Below, piece after piece: positions 7,636-16,490 of a DNA stretch of 64,000 bases. Where the stretch lies: assembly GCF_042159835.1 (NCBI RefSeq), contig NZ_JBBVGT010000002.1, positions 62,001-126,000 on the forward strand, written 5' to 3'. Position 1 is the first letter of the stretch. The number at the start of each line of letters is the position of its first letter. The notes below the pieces were generated by a model. The model searched no databases and was not told the DNA's origin. It was given only the letters and a program-made list of their open reading frames with translations. The position numbers and the translations under genes were made by a program. The stretch comes from Albibacterium profundi (GTDB taxonomy: Bacteria; Bacteroidota; Bacteroidia; Sphingobacteriales; Sphingobacteriaceae).

Positions 7636-10600
7636 ATGCAGCTGACGCGACTCGACATTAAAGGCTTTAAGAGCTTCGGCGACAAAACGACTATTCATTT
7701 CAATGATGGGGTAACGGCTATTGTCGGTCCAAACGGCTGCGGAAAATCAAATGTTGTCGATGCAATACGTTGGGTTTTGGGCGAACAGAGCACTAAGAAT
7801 CTTCGTTCCGAGAAGATGGAGAATATTATTTTCAACGGAACCAAAACTAGAAAAGCAGCGCAGCTTGCTGAAGTTTCCTTGTCATTTAACAATAATAAAG
7901 ACGTTCTTCCGACCTCCTACTCTCAGGTAACCATTACAAGAAAACTGTATCGTAGCGGCGAAAGCGAGTATCGACTCAATGATGTTCAGTGCCGATTGAA
8001 AGATATCACGGACCTATTCCTAGATACGGGTATTGGGTCGGATTCCTATGCAATCATCGAACTAAAGATGGTCGACGAGATAATCAACAATAAAGATAAT
8101 TCCCGACGTGCACTATTTGAAGAGGCATCAGCAATATCAAAATATCGGATTCGTAAAAAACAAACCTTCAATCGCCTAAAGGATACGGAAGCCGATTTAA
8201 GTCGCATAGACGATTTACTAATCGAGATTGAAAAAAATCTAAAAAGTCTAGAATATCAAGCTAAGAAGACCGAGCGATATTACCGTCTGAGGGATCAATA
8301 CAAGCAATTTAGTATCGCACTAGCTTCTTCTAAGATCAAGAATTATCACGACTCCCTTGGTCAACTGAAAAACAAGGAGAGCATCCAGATTAATCGAAAT
8401 CAGGAGTTAACAAGCAGTCTATCGTCGCAAGAGGAAAAATTAAAATCATTAAAAGAAAAGCTGAACATAGAGGAAAAAAACCTGTCTGTTCAGCAGAAAT
8501 CCTTAAACACACAAACGGCAACTATTCATCGCTATGAAACGGAGAAAAAGATCAAGAATGAACAGCTCCGTAATCTAAACGAAAAGAACGAGCGACTCAG
8601 TAAGGAATTAACCCAAGATAGGCAACAGCTCAACCATATCCAATATAGTCTCAAACGGGTCAACGAAGAGCTGTATACCGAAAGGGAAAAACTGAGCAGC
8701 CATGAAAACGACCTGCAGGCTAAGCTGAAGCTAGTGGACACCTTACGTGAACAGCAGAAAGTAGCTAAAAAAGACTTGGACCAAGTCATACACGAACGTA
8801 ACGAAGCTCAGAACACCTTATACGAACTTGAAAAATCGGCCGCCGTCCTGCTCATTCAGATTGACGCACTACGAGAAGAAACGAAAGAGGCCAGCAGCGA
8901 TCAACAAAGCAGAGAAAATGAACTCAACACATTTGAAAAAGCAATATCAGAACTTGAAGCCAAACTAGAAAGCCAGCAAAACAATTACGACTTTCTGGTA
9001 CAGCAAGACCAAGGGCTTGAGCTTCAACTGGCTGCGTCAAAAGAACAGATAGAGACCTTAACCGGCCAATACAATCAGGAAAGCAGATTGCTGGATGCTA
9101 AAGAAAATGAGTACAACCTCTTAAAGTCCTTGGTCGACAACCTAGAAGGCTTTCCCGAGTCAATCCGCTTTTTAAAGAAAAATAAAAAATGGGATGTGAA
9201 AGCTCGTCTTTTTTCGGATATTTTATATTGTCAGGAAGCATACAGAATTGCCATCGAGAATTATCTGGAGCCTTATATGAGCTACTATGTGGTTGAAAGC
9301 TCTGAAGATGCACTTTCCGCGATTCAGTTGTTACATGATACGGCAAAAGGAAAGGCTGGTTTTTTTGTACTTGACCTTATTGACAAAGAAGATGCCAAGC
9401 AACCGAAGACTGATCAACTGGTATCGGCACTGACGGTAATCGATGTTGATTCAAAATACCAAGCTCTTTGCGCTTTACTTTTAAAGAATGTCTTTTTCGA
9501 ACGAGAACATCATAAGTCAATATCTGATATCAGTTTACCGACTGATGACGCGGTTATATTAAGTAAAAGCGGTCAGATCGTTAAGAAAAAACACAGCCTG
9601 TATGGTGGATCGGTTGGTCTATTCGAAGGAAAGCGAATTGGACGGGCTAAAAACCTCAGTATTCTACAATCGGAAATTCAAAAAACAACTAAGAACCAAA
9701 AACTGATTGAAGGTTACCTAGCAAACGAAAAAGAGAAACTCAAGGCATTGACAGCTAACTTGCAAAAGGAGCAGATTCAAGAATTGTCAATACAAGTTAA
9801 CCGGTTGAATAACGAATTGATTTCAATCAAGACCAAGCAAGAACAGTATCAAAGCTTTATAGCGCACAATCAGAGCCGCAAAGAAAGTATAGATAAAAAA
9901 ATAAAAGAGTTGACGACTGAACTCGACGACCAGCGGATGAGACTAGAAAAACAGAAGAATGATGTAAGTCTTTTTGCCGGTCAGTTGGAGTATCTTCAAA
10001 AAGACTTTGATGAAGTTTCTGTCAACTACAATGAGCAGTCCAGTCAATACAATCAAGAAAATATAACTTTCCATCAACAGAAAAATCGCACTTCGAATCT
10101 GGAGAAAGATCTGGAATACCGGGAGATACAGCTGGAGAATATAGAAACACGAATTAAACAGCACGAGGAAGAACTGGAAAGAACTCAGCTTAGCTTGCGT
10201 GAATTGGTGAATAATGCAGACAATTCAGATGTGGACCTACAGGAGATGTACCAGCAACGAGAGCAACTAACCGAAGGACTCAATGAGCTGGAGAAAGCGT
10301 ATTATTCACTTCGGAAGGAAATTAACGACGCGGAAGATCGACTGGCTCAAGAACGAAAAAATAAGGATCAGTCAGATTTGCTATTAAGTGAGTTTAAAGA
10401 TAAAGTCAACGAAATCAATCTAGAGTTAAACGCACTGACAGAACGATTGTTGGTGGAATTCAATTTGGAAGCTGATGATTTAGAAGACCAAGAAACCATT
10501 GACTTAGACGAAGATCAGTTAAAGGAGAAAACCGCTCGTTTAAAAAGACAACTGGATGAATTTGGCGCCATTAATCCGCTCGCTATGGAGTCATTTAAGG

Positions 10601-11163
10601 AAATGGATGAGCGTTACCAATTTATCAAAGAGGAGAAGAACGATCTCTTAGAAGCAAAAAACACATTGCTAGAAACCATTAGGGAGATTGACAAAACGGC
10701 GAAGGAAAAATTTATGGTTGCATTTAACGAGGTGCGTGAAAACTTCATTACGGTCTTTCGATCGCTCTTCAGTGAAGAGGATACGTGCGACTTAGTGCTG
10801 AGCGATCCAGAACAACCTTTGGATTCTGACATTCAAATTATCGCCCGGCCGAAAGGGAAAAAACCCTTATCGATCAATCAGCTCTCTGGTGGGGAAAAAA
10901 CGCTTACCGCCACAGCCCTGCTTTTCTCCTTATACTTACTGAAACCAGCACCCTTTTGTATATTTGACGAAGTGGACGCTCCTTTAGACGACACGAATAT
11001 TGACAAGTTCAATAATATTATACGTAAGTTCTCAGATAGGTCGCAGTTTATCATTGTCTCACACAATAAGAAAACGATTGCCAGCACCGACATAATCTAC
11101 GGTGTTACCATGGCGGAACAAGGTATTTCGAAGCTGGTAGCAGTTGACTTACAGGAGGTTTAA
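7636..11163 (+). CDS. smc: Chromosome segregation ATPase Smc
   Basis: 1175 residues, full length for bacterial Smc. The N-terminal head holds Walker A GPNGCGKSN (31-39). Two long charged coiled coils flank a hinge at about 505-640 (NLEGFPESIRFL to KRIGRAKN). The C-terminal head has the ABC signature LSGGEKT (from about 1083) and Walker B FCIFDEVDAPLDD. With ScpA and ScpB it forms the condensin that organises the nucleoid; scpB is found at 31.7 kb. Its stop codon overlaps the convergent small gene at 11160. No frameshift was seen. Confidence 0.97.
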   Translation: MQLTRLDIKGFKSFGDKTTIHFNDGVTAIVGPNGCGKSNVVDAIRWVLGEQSTKNLRSEKMENIIFNGTKTRKAAQLAEVSLSFNNNKDVLPTSYSQVTITRKLYRSGESEYRLNDVQCRLKDITDLFLDTGIGSDSYAIIELKMVDEIINNKDNSRRALFEEASAISKYRIRKKQTFNRLKDTEADLSRIDDLLIEIEKNLKSLEYQAKKTERYYRLRDQYKQFSIALASSKIKNYHDSLGQLKNKESIQINRNQELTSSLSSQEEKLKSLKEKLNIEEKNLSVQQKSLNTQTATIHRYETEKKIKNEQLRNLNEKNERLSKELTQDRQQLNHIQYSLKRVNEELYTEREKLSSHENDLQAKLKLVDTLREQQKVAKKDLDQVIHERNEAQNTLYELEKSAAVLLIQIDALREETKEASSDQQSRENELNTFEKAISELEAKLESQQNNYDFLVQQDQGLELQLAASKEQIETLTGQYNQESRLLDAKENEYNLLKSLVDNLEGFPESIRFLKKNKKWDVKARLFSDILYCQEAYRIAIENYLEPYMSYYVVESSEDALSAIQLLHDTAKGKAGFFVLDLIDKEDAKQPKTDQLVSALTVIDVDSKYQALCALLLKNVFFEREHHKSISDISLPTDDAVILSKSGQIVKKKHSLYGGSVGLFEGKRIGRAKNLSILQSEIQKTTKNQKLIEGYLANEKEKLKALTANLQKEQIQELSIQVNRLNNELISIKTKQEQYQSFIAHNQSRKESIDKKIKELTTELDDQRMRLEKQKNDVSLFAGQLEYLQKDFDEVSVNYNEQSSQYNQENITFHQQKNRTSNLEKDLEYREIQLENIETRIKQHEEELERTQLSLRELVNNADNSDVDLQEMYQQREQLTEGLNELEKAYYSLRKEINDAEDRLAQERKNKDQSDLLLSEFKDKVNEINLELNALTERLLVEFNLEADDLEDQETIDLDEDQLKEKTARLKRQLDEFGAINPLAMESFKEMDERYQFIKEEKNDLLEAKNTLLETIREIDKTAKEKFMVAFNEVRENFITVFRSLFSEEDTCDLVLSDPEQPLDSDIQIIARPKGKKPLSINQLSGGEKTLTATALLFSLYLLKPAPFCIFDEVDAPLDDTNIDKFNNIIRKFSDRSQFIIVSHNKKTIASTDIIYGVTMAEQGISKLVAVDLQEV

Positions 11164-11444
11164 TAGTCGATCGCTATTAGACTGCTAAGAGGCAAAAGAA
11201 CTCCGGCCTTTATTTGTAAATATTTCTCGGTTAAAGACCACACAGTAGTTTCAATACGTTTAGGTCCATCATCTGTCATGAAGACAATATTGGCTTTCGA
11301 CTTAAACTCGTTGCCTAAACGCAAGGCGTTCTCAAGTTTACGTCGTAAATCAGAGCTGTGATCAACAGGTGCATCAACAATATGATATTTATCTAAATCT
11401 TCTTTATTTATTAACTCTACAACTAATTCGTTCTCCATAATCAA
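11160..11444 (-). CDS. Conserved small hypothetical protein
   Basis: 94 residues with no signal peptide. The middle (LRRKLENALRLGNEFKSKANIVFMTDDGPKRIETTVWSLTEKYLQIKAGVLLPLSSLIAIDY) looks like a compact alpha/beta domain of a regulatory or binding protein; I do not recognise the family. Two ATGs are possible (11444 and 11438). Its stop overlaps the smc stop on the other strand. Confidence 0.7.
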   Translation of the reverse strand: MIMENELVVELINKEDLDKYHIVDAPVDHSSDLRRKLENALRLGNEFKSKANIVFMTDDGPKRIETTVWSLTEKYLQIKAGVLLPLSSLIAIDY

Positions 11445-11502
11445 TATCTACTATCCTGTTTTTTTTGTTTTTTATTTATTAACCCTAAAATAACGAAAAT
11501 TA

Positions 11503-12321
11503 TTATTTTATTAAAGGATTTTTTTCCTTCGCAAATAAATCGAATACTTTCCTATCAACCCACGAAGGTATGATTTTGTTCATAAGAACGGCAAGTTTAC
11601 CTTGCTGCGTCATAATCAGGGTTCTTTTCTTTTTGGATACGCCATTGACTATCACCGTGGCTACTTCTTCGGCCGTCATCATTTTCCCTTCTTCCATACT
11701 GGTTTCGCCATGCTGCTGCCCATTGACATCCAATGCTGTAGCTCGAATATTAGAAGCAGTAAAACCAGGACATGCAACCATTACATGTAATCCGGTTTTT
11801 AAGTTTTCTACCCGCAAAGACTCCATGAAACCGTTCATCGCGAATTTAGAAGCAGAATAGCCTGTGCGACCCGGAAGACCGCGGTAGCCTGCAATTGAGG
11901 AGACTCCGACTACTGACCCTTTGCTCTTTAGAAGCGCCGGCAGGGCGTATTTGGTACAGTATACGGTGCCCCAAAAATTAACATCCATGAGACTCCGTAA
12001 AACATCAAGATCCAGATCTTTGAAAAGGGCACGCATGCTGATACCCGCATTGTTCACTAACACGTCAATGCGATTGAATTCAGCTAGAGCTTGATCGACA
12101 AGTCGTTTACAATCTTCCTCGATGGACACATCACAGGCTACAGGGAGCACTCTCACTGAATACTGACTTTCAATTTCGGCGGCCAATTCATTTAGTGTCT
12201 GGTATTGTCTAGCAGCCAATACGATATCGGCGCCACGTGTAGCAAACTCAATAGCACAGGCTCTACCTATACCTGACGATGCACCCGTGACGATAACTAC
12301 CTTGTTCTTAAAGTCTTCCAA
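11503..12321 (-). CDS. Short-chain dehydrogenase/reductase
   Basis: 272 residues. The NAD(P)-binding motif TGASSGIG is at 12-19, NNAG at 90-93 and the catalytic Ser-Tyr-Lys set at S142, Y155 and K159 (GYSASK). This is a classical SDR; the substrate cannot be told, although the close of the protein (KNPLIK, with a hydrophobic stretch before it) resembles lipid- or ketone-reducing SDRs. The start codon appears to be TTG at 12321, because an in-frame stop lies two codons upstream and no ATG precedes the Rossmann motif. It lies 33 nt downstream of recR and is probably cotranscribed with it. Confidence 0.88.
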   Translation of the reverse strand: MEDFKNKVVIVTGASSGIGRACAIEFATRGADIVLAARQYQTLNELAAEIESQYSVRVLPVACDVSIEEDCKRLVDQALAEFNRIDVLVNNAGISMRALFKDLDLDVLRSLMDVNFWGTVYCTKYALPALLKSKGSVVGVSSIAGYRGLPGRTGYSASKFAMNGFMESLRVENLKTGLHVMVACPGFTASNIRATALDVNGQQHGETSMEEGKMMTAEEVATVIVNGVSKKKRTLIMTQQGKLAVLMNKIIPSWVDRKVFDLFAKEKNPLIK

Positions 12322-12354
12322 GATTTAACAGTTTAGTATGTAATTTTAAAATGC

Positions 12355-12969
12355 TTAAGCGATGTTTCTTTCATACGGGATACGCGTTACAATGGAGCGC
12401 CCTAAGGTCACTTCATCCACGTATTCAAGTTCACCGCCAAATGCGATCCCTCTGGCGATGGTACTGATCTTAACACCTAGGTCTTTAATTTTCTTATATA
12501 GATAAAATATGGTCGTGTCCCCTTCCATGGTCGCACTGAGCGCTAAAATTATTTCAGAAACTTCTTCCTTTTGTACGCGCTGAATTAAAGCTTCTATACT
12601 CAAATCGGACGGCCCGACACCATCCATAGGAGATATCAATCCGCCAAGCACATGATAAAGGCCTCCGTACTGGTCAGTATTTTCAATAGCCATGACATCC
12701 CTTGTGTCTTCTACGACACAAATCAGGCTTCTATCGCGCTTTAATGAAGTGCATATCTCACATTGGTCCTGATCTGAAATATTATGACACTCTTTGCAAT
12801 ATTTAATTTGACTTTTCAGGTCAATAAGAGCATTGCTGAAACGTGTGACATCCTGTTCGGGTTGGTTGAGCAAGTGCAATACCAAGCGTAATGCGCTCTT
12901 TTGTCCCACACCGGGCAGGCGACTGAATTCGCTAACTGCATTCTCTAGAAGCTTCGAGGAAAAATTCAT
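12355..12969 (-). CDS. recR: Recombination mediator RecR
   Basis: 204 residues, normal RecR length. A helix-hairpin-helix start (LPGVGQKSALRLVLHLL, 18-34) is followed by the zinc cluster C58, C61, C70, C73 and a Toprim domain (LICVVEDTRDVMAIE, with GG.YHVLGG after it). RecR works with RecO (and RecF) to load RecA at gaps. A TATCTTTG element ends 4 nt before the start codon. Confidence 0.95.
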   Translation of the reverse strand: MNFSSKLLENAVSEFSRLPGVGQKSALRLVLHLLNQPEQDVTRFSNALIDLKSQIKYCKECHNISDQDQCEICTSLKRDRSLICVVEDTRDVMAIENTDQYGGLYHVLGGLISPMDGVGPSDLSIEALIQRVQKEEVSEIILALSATMEGDTTIFYLYKKIKDLGVKISTIARGIAFGGELEYVDEVTLGRSIVTRIPYERNIA

Positions 12970-12973
12970 TTAA

Positions 12974-12981
12974 CAAAGATA
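12974..12981 (-). promoter_or_regulatory. -7 element of recR
   Basis: On the minus strand this reads TATCTTTG, 4 nt before the recR ATG, predicting a leaderless or nearly leaderless mRNA. Confidence 0.6.
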
Positions 12982-13077
12982 TAAATTCTTGATAAAATCA
13001 TTTTATTGAATTAGCACCGAAGTAGAGCCAGCAAATCAGAGGAAAATGATTAAATTAGCTCACTTTACAACATCATT

Positions 13078-13788
13078 ATGACAGAACAAGGAGACGAAAG
13101 AATAAGAAGAGCATTTGAGAATAAAACTTGGCAAGAAATCAAGGTTACCGATTCATGGCAAATTTTCAAAATCATGGCTGAGTTTGTTGAAGGTTTTGAA
13201 AAGATGGCAAAGATTGGCCCTTGCGTGTCAATTTTTGGTTCTGCCAGAACTCCCCGAGATCATGTCTCGTATGAATTGGCTGAAAAATGTGCTCGGTTAT
13301 TAACAGAACGAGGATATGGTGTAATTTCCGGAGGCGGTCCGGGTATTATGGAAGCCGCAAACAAAGGCGCTTATGAAGCCGGTGGAAAATCGGTGGGCTT
13401 GAATATCGATCTGCCATTCGAACAGTTTAATAATGAATTTATTGACAGAGACAAACTTATCGAGTTCAACTACTTCTTTGTCCGGAAAGTTATTTTCACT
13501 AAATACTCTCAAGGATATATCATTTTACCTGGTGGCTTTGGTACCATGGATGAGCTTTTCGAAGCAATCACACTGGTCCAAACCGGCAAAATGGCAAGGT
13601 TCCCCATTGTATTAGTCGGCAAGGAATATTATGGTGGTCTATTTGACTGGATTCAAAATACCATGTTAAAAGCCGGAAACATTAGTGAAGAGGACCTTAA
13701 TCTATATCGGTTAGAAGACACGGCTGAAGATGCGGTTCAACATATCTTTAACTTCTACGAGAAATATCTATTGAAGCCTAACTTCTAA
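13078..13788 (+). CDS. LOG-family protein (TIGR00730-type Rossmann fold)
   Basis: 236 residues. The family motifs GGGPGIMEAANKGA (85-98) and PGGFGTMDE (151-159) are intact. LOG proteins cleave nucleoside 5'-monophosphates to base and ribose phosphate (cytokinin-activating phosphoribohydrolases); they are often wrongly called lysine decarboxylases. It precedes the oxygen-sensor kinase gene by 18 nt and may be cotranscribed with it, but a functional tie is not evident. Confidence 0.9.
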   Translation: MTEQGDERIRRAFENKTWQEIKVTDSWQIFKIMAEFVEGFEKMAKIGPCVSIFGSARTPRDHVSYELAEKCARLLTERGYGVISGGGPGIMEAANKGAYEAGGKSVGLNIDLPFEQFNNEFIDRDKLIEFNYFFVRKVIFTKYSQGYIILPGGFGTMDELFEAITLVQTGKMARFPIVLVGKEYYGGLFDWIQNTMLKAGNISEEDLNLYRLEDTAEDAVQHIFNFYEKYLLKPNF

Positions 13789-13806
13789 AGACTGATTATC
13801 TTTTAC

Positions 13807-15003
13807 ATGGAAAGTGCAAAACTGCTTAAAGCGATTATAGAAAATTCTAATGAAGGAATTATCACGATCGATGAAAACGGCATTGTAGAATCAATTAACC
13901 CAGGTGCATTGAAGCTATTTGGGTATAATAGTGGCGAGGTTATCGGAAATAACATTAGCATGCTAATGCCTGAGCCATACCGTTCGCAACACGATCATTA
14001 TATACAACGCTATCTCAATACGGGTCAGAAGAAGATTATTGGGATTGGCCGAGACATCATCGCTCAGAAAAAAGATGGCACAACCTTCCCGATCTATCTG
14101 TCTGTTAGTGAAGTGGACTATGATGACAAAAAAATATTCACAGGCATCATACAAGACTTATCCAAGCAAAAAGAAGCGGAGGAAAAACTTAAAATCTATA
14201 CAGAAGAGCTGGAAGAGATTGTAAAAGCCAGAACTGCAGACTTACAGCTATTGGTAGCCAAACTCGAAGATGCTAAAAATGATGTAAGTGATTCATTACA
14301 GAAAGAAAAAGAACTCAATCAGTTAAAATCCCGTTTCGTATCAATGGCTTCACATGAATTTAGGACACCTTTAAGTTCCATTCAGTTATCAGCCTCTTTG
14401 ATCAACAAATATGCACTCAAAAATGATGTCAACGGCATTGATAAGCACACCACGAAGATTAAAAACTCAGTAGACCTACTTACGAGTATTTTAAACGACT
14501 TCTTGTCGATTGACCGTTTAGAAGGTGGAAAAATTGAGCCTACGTTTACGGAGTTCAACTTGGTGAAGTTTTCCGAAGAGATTATTGAAGAGATGCAGCC
14601 CATAGCCAAGCAAAACCAACATATTGTTTATCAACACAGTGGCGATAATGCAAATGTTACCCTCGATGCTAATTTACTGAAGAATGCTATTATTAACCTG
14701 ATTTCAAATGCTATTAAATATTCAGGTGAAAATACATTCATCGAATTTAACACCTATACAAACAACGGAACGTGCATTATCGAGGTAAAAGATAATGGTA
14801 TTGGGATACCGGATGAAGAACAAAAGCATCTCCTAGAACCGTTTTTCCGGGCGAACAACACAGGTAAGATTCCAGGCACTGGTCTGGGGTTAAATATTGT
14901 TAGACAATATGCGCAACTCATGAATGGTGATATTACATGGAAGAGCAAACTTGACGAAGGAACACTGTTTAGACTAACATTTAATCTACAAGGACAAGAA
15001 TGA
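13807..15003 (+). CDS. FixL-like PAS sensor histidine kinase
   Basis: 398 residues with no membrane segment, so soluble. An N-terminal PAS domain (about 5-120) is followed by a coiled coil (120-170), a HisKA domain with phospho-acceptor H183 (ASHEFRTPLSS) and a HATPase domain (NLISNAIKYSG, DNGIGIP, GTGLGLNIVRQ). The PAS domain matches rhizobial FixL. From memory of Bradyrhizobium FixL numbering, a gapless alignment puts H62 at haem ligand H200, R68 at R206, I77 at I215, R82 at the oxygen-gating R220, L98 at L236 and V100 at I238. It should therefore bind haem and sense O2; this is inference from residues. It overlaps its response regulator by 4 nt (ATGA). Confidence 0.9.
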   Translation: MESAKLLKAIIENSNEGIITIDENGIVESINPGALKLFGYNSGEVIGNNISMLMPEPYRSQHDHYIQRYLNTGQKKIIGIGRDIIAQKKDGTTFPIYLSVSEVDYDDKKIFTGIIQDLSKQKEAEEKLKIYTEELEEIVKARTADLQLLVAKLEDAKNDVSDSLQKEKELNQLKSRFVSMASHEFRTPLSSIQLSASLINKYALKNDVNGIDKHTTKIKNSVDLLTSILNDFLSIDRLEGGKIEPTFTEFNLVKFSEEIIEEMQPIAKQNQHIVYQHSGDNANVTLDANLLKNAIINLISNAIKYSGENTFIEFNTYTNNGTCIIEVKDNGIGIPDEEQKHLLEPFFRANNTGKIPGTGLGLNIVRQYAQLMNGDITWKSKLDEGTLFRLTFNLQGQE

Positions 15004-16049
15004 ACAAAAGCAATAAAACGGTATTAGTTATTGAGGATCACGACGACATCAGAGAAAGCATCATTGAAATTCTAGAGATGGCTGATTACAATGTCATGAG
15101 CGCTGGAGATGGAAAGGCTGGCTTTGAGCTTGCGTTAAAACATACACCTGATCTGATTTTATGCGACATTATGATGCCGATTCTAGATGGTTACGGTGTT
15201 TTATATCTATTAGGAAAACATGAAGCGACTGCTCACATCCCCTTGATATTTTTGACAGCAAAGGTGGAACGAGCTGATATACGGAAAGCCATGGATATGG
15301 GCGCTGACGATTACCTTACGAAGCCTTTTGATGATATGGAACTCTTGAATGCGGTAGAATCCAGATTAAAAAAACGTCGTAATTACAATGTAGAGAGCGT
15401 TAAGCTAACAACCACCCAAGAACTTGAATCTGTTTTTGATGAGCTATCAGCTTCTGGAAAAACTAGAAAATACAAAAAGAAACAATTGGTTTACCAGGAA
15501 TCAGACCCATCACTTTACCTCTATAAAGTTGTCAATGGTACATTAAGAAGCTTTCTTTTCTATGACGAAGGAAGAGAACTTACGACGGGCATATACACAA
15601 AAGGAGATTTCTTTGGTTATGATGCGATTTTAACAAACAACAAATATTACGAAAGCATCGAAACTATAGAAGACTGTGAATTGACTTTAATTAACGGTAC
15701 TGACCTTCAGAATCTTGTTGCTAAACGCCCTGCATTAAATACTAAATTTGTTCACCTGCTAGCTAGCAATAATCAGCTTAAAAGTGAACGACTTTTGAGT
15801 TTCGCCTACAGTACGGTACGAAAACGAGTAGCAGAAACGCTTGTTTTCTATGCAGAAAAACTGAGCGACGATAAAAATCAAGATGAATTTAAAATCAGAG
15901 TTTTAAGAGACGATTTGGCTTCCATGGCTGGCACGGCGAATGAAACCGTTAGTCGTATTTTGGCAGACTTCAAAGATGAAAACCTGATTAAGAAAGAAGG
16001 AAACTCGATTCGCGTTATTGATATAAACCGGTTAAAGCAAGTAGTTTAA
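15000..16049 (+). CDS. Response regulator with Crp/Fnr-type output (REC-cNMP-HTH)
   Basis: 349 residues. The receiver domain (about 7-125) has the acidic pair in IEDHDD, phospho-acceptor D56 (LILCDIMMP), T86 and K108 (LTKPF). A cyclic-nucleotide-binding-like domain (about 150-250) and a Crp-type winged helix follow. The recognition helix contains ETVSR, the Fnr pattern that reads TTGAT half sites. No N-terminal Cys cluster exists, so it is not an Fe-S Fnr. It thus combines the roles of FixJ and FixK in one chain. Its gene overlaps the FixL-like kinase by 4 nt and lies directly before an Fnr-type palindrome and the hemN/cbb3 genes, which it probably controls. Confidence 0.93.
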   Translation: MNKSNKTVLVIEDHDDIRESIIEILEMADYNVMSAGDGKAGFELALKHTPDLILCDIMMPILDGYGVLYLLGKHEATAHIPLIFLTAKVERADIRKAMDMGADDYLTKPFDDMELLNAVESRLKKRRNYNVESVKLTTTQELESVFDELSASGKTRKYKKKQLVYQESDPSLYLYKVVNGTLRSFLFYDEGRELTTGIYTKGDFFGYDAILTNNKYYESIETIEDCELTLINGTDLQNLVAKRPALNTKFVHLLASNNQLKSERLLSFAYSTVRKRVAETLVFYAEKLSDDKNQDEFKIRVLRDDLASMAGTANETVSRILADFKDENLIKKEGNSIRVIDINRLKQVV

Positions 16050-16052
16050 ATA

Positions 16053-16066
16053 GTGATTAATATCAC
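16053..16066. promoter_or_regulatory. Fnr/FixK-type operator upstream of the small D-LDH-like gene and hemN
   Basis: GTGAT-TAAT-ATCAC is a perfect inverted repeat with the core TGAT-N4-ATCA of Fnr/FixK boxes. Its centre (16059.5) is 51.5 bp before the first T of the -7 box at 16111. If transcription starts about 10 bp after that T, the site is at -61.5, the classic class I activator position. Confidence 0.75.
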
Positions 16067-16110
16067 CTATTCATGTGACTAGTTCCATAAGAGATGTCCC
16101 CTTAGGGGTC

Positions 16111-16118
16111 TAACTTTG
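16111..16118 (+). promoter_or_regulatory. -7 element of the hemN-ccoI unit
   Basis: TAACTTTG fits TAnnTTTG, 6 nt before the ATG at 16125. The in-frame TTG at 16116 overlaps the element and is therefore not used as the start. Confidence 0.65.
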
Positions 16119-16124
16119 GGACAA

Positions 16125-16490
16125 ATGAAAGCTATCGCTTATAGTATACAGAACCGGGAAAAAGTGTCTTTGGTAAAAGCTAACTCGAAAAGACACGAAT
16201 TCCTTTTTATTTCTAATGATTTAAACGAAACGAACTTATACTTTGCTAGAGGTAAAGATGTACTTATTTTATTTAAGCTCGAAACCTTAAACTCTGATCT
16301 ACTTAAACAGATAAAGCGGATTGGTATAAAACTCATTATAAGCAGAGACCATAATCCTTCATTGGAAATATTAGAACTTGCTAACCGGATCGGTATCCCG
16401 GTTAAGCACGTACAATGCAACTGGAGCGACGAAAAAAAAGCCCATCAAATCATCAATATTCTCGATTATGCATCAGACGGATTACCATGA
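16125..16490 (+). CDS. Small protein resembling the N-terminal domain of D-lactate dehydrogenase
   Basis: 121 residues from ATG 16125. The pattern MKAIAYSI, then ARGKDVLILF, then IKRIGIKLIISRDHN, then LELANRIGIPVKHV follows the substrate-binding half of LdhA-like D-2-hydroxyacid dehydrogenases. The NAD-binding Rossmann domain and the catalytic Arg/Glu/His set are absent, so it cannot be an active dehydrogenase. The gene is first after an Fnr-type operator and overlaps hemN by 23 nt. It may be a ligand-sensing or partner protein of the low-oxygen response; that is speculation. The fold assignment is by eye. Confidence 0.7.
   Translation: MKAIAYSIQNREKVSLVKANSKRHEFLFISNDLNETNLYFARGKDVLILFKLETLNSDLLKQIKRIGIKLIISRDHNPSLEILELANRIGIPVKHVQCNWSDEKKAHQIINILDYASDGLP

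Noticed and set aside
16378..16467. N-terminal extension of HemN
   Set aside because: It lies inside the upstream gene and its translation is unlike any HemN; the ATG at 16468 gives the normal length.
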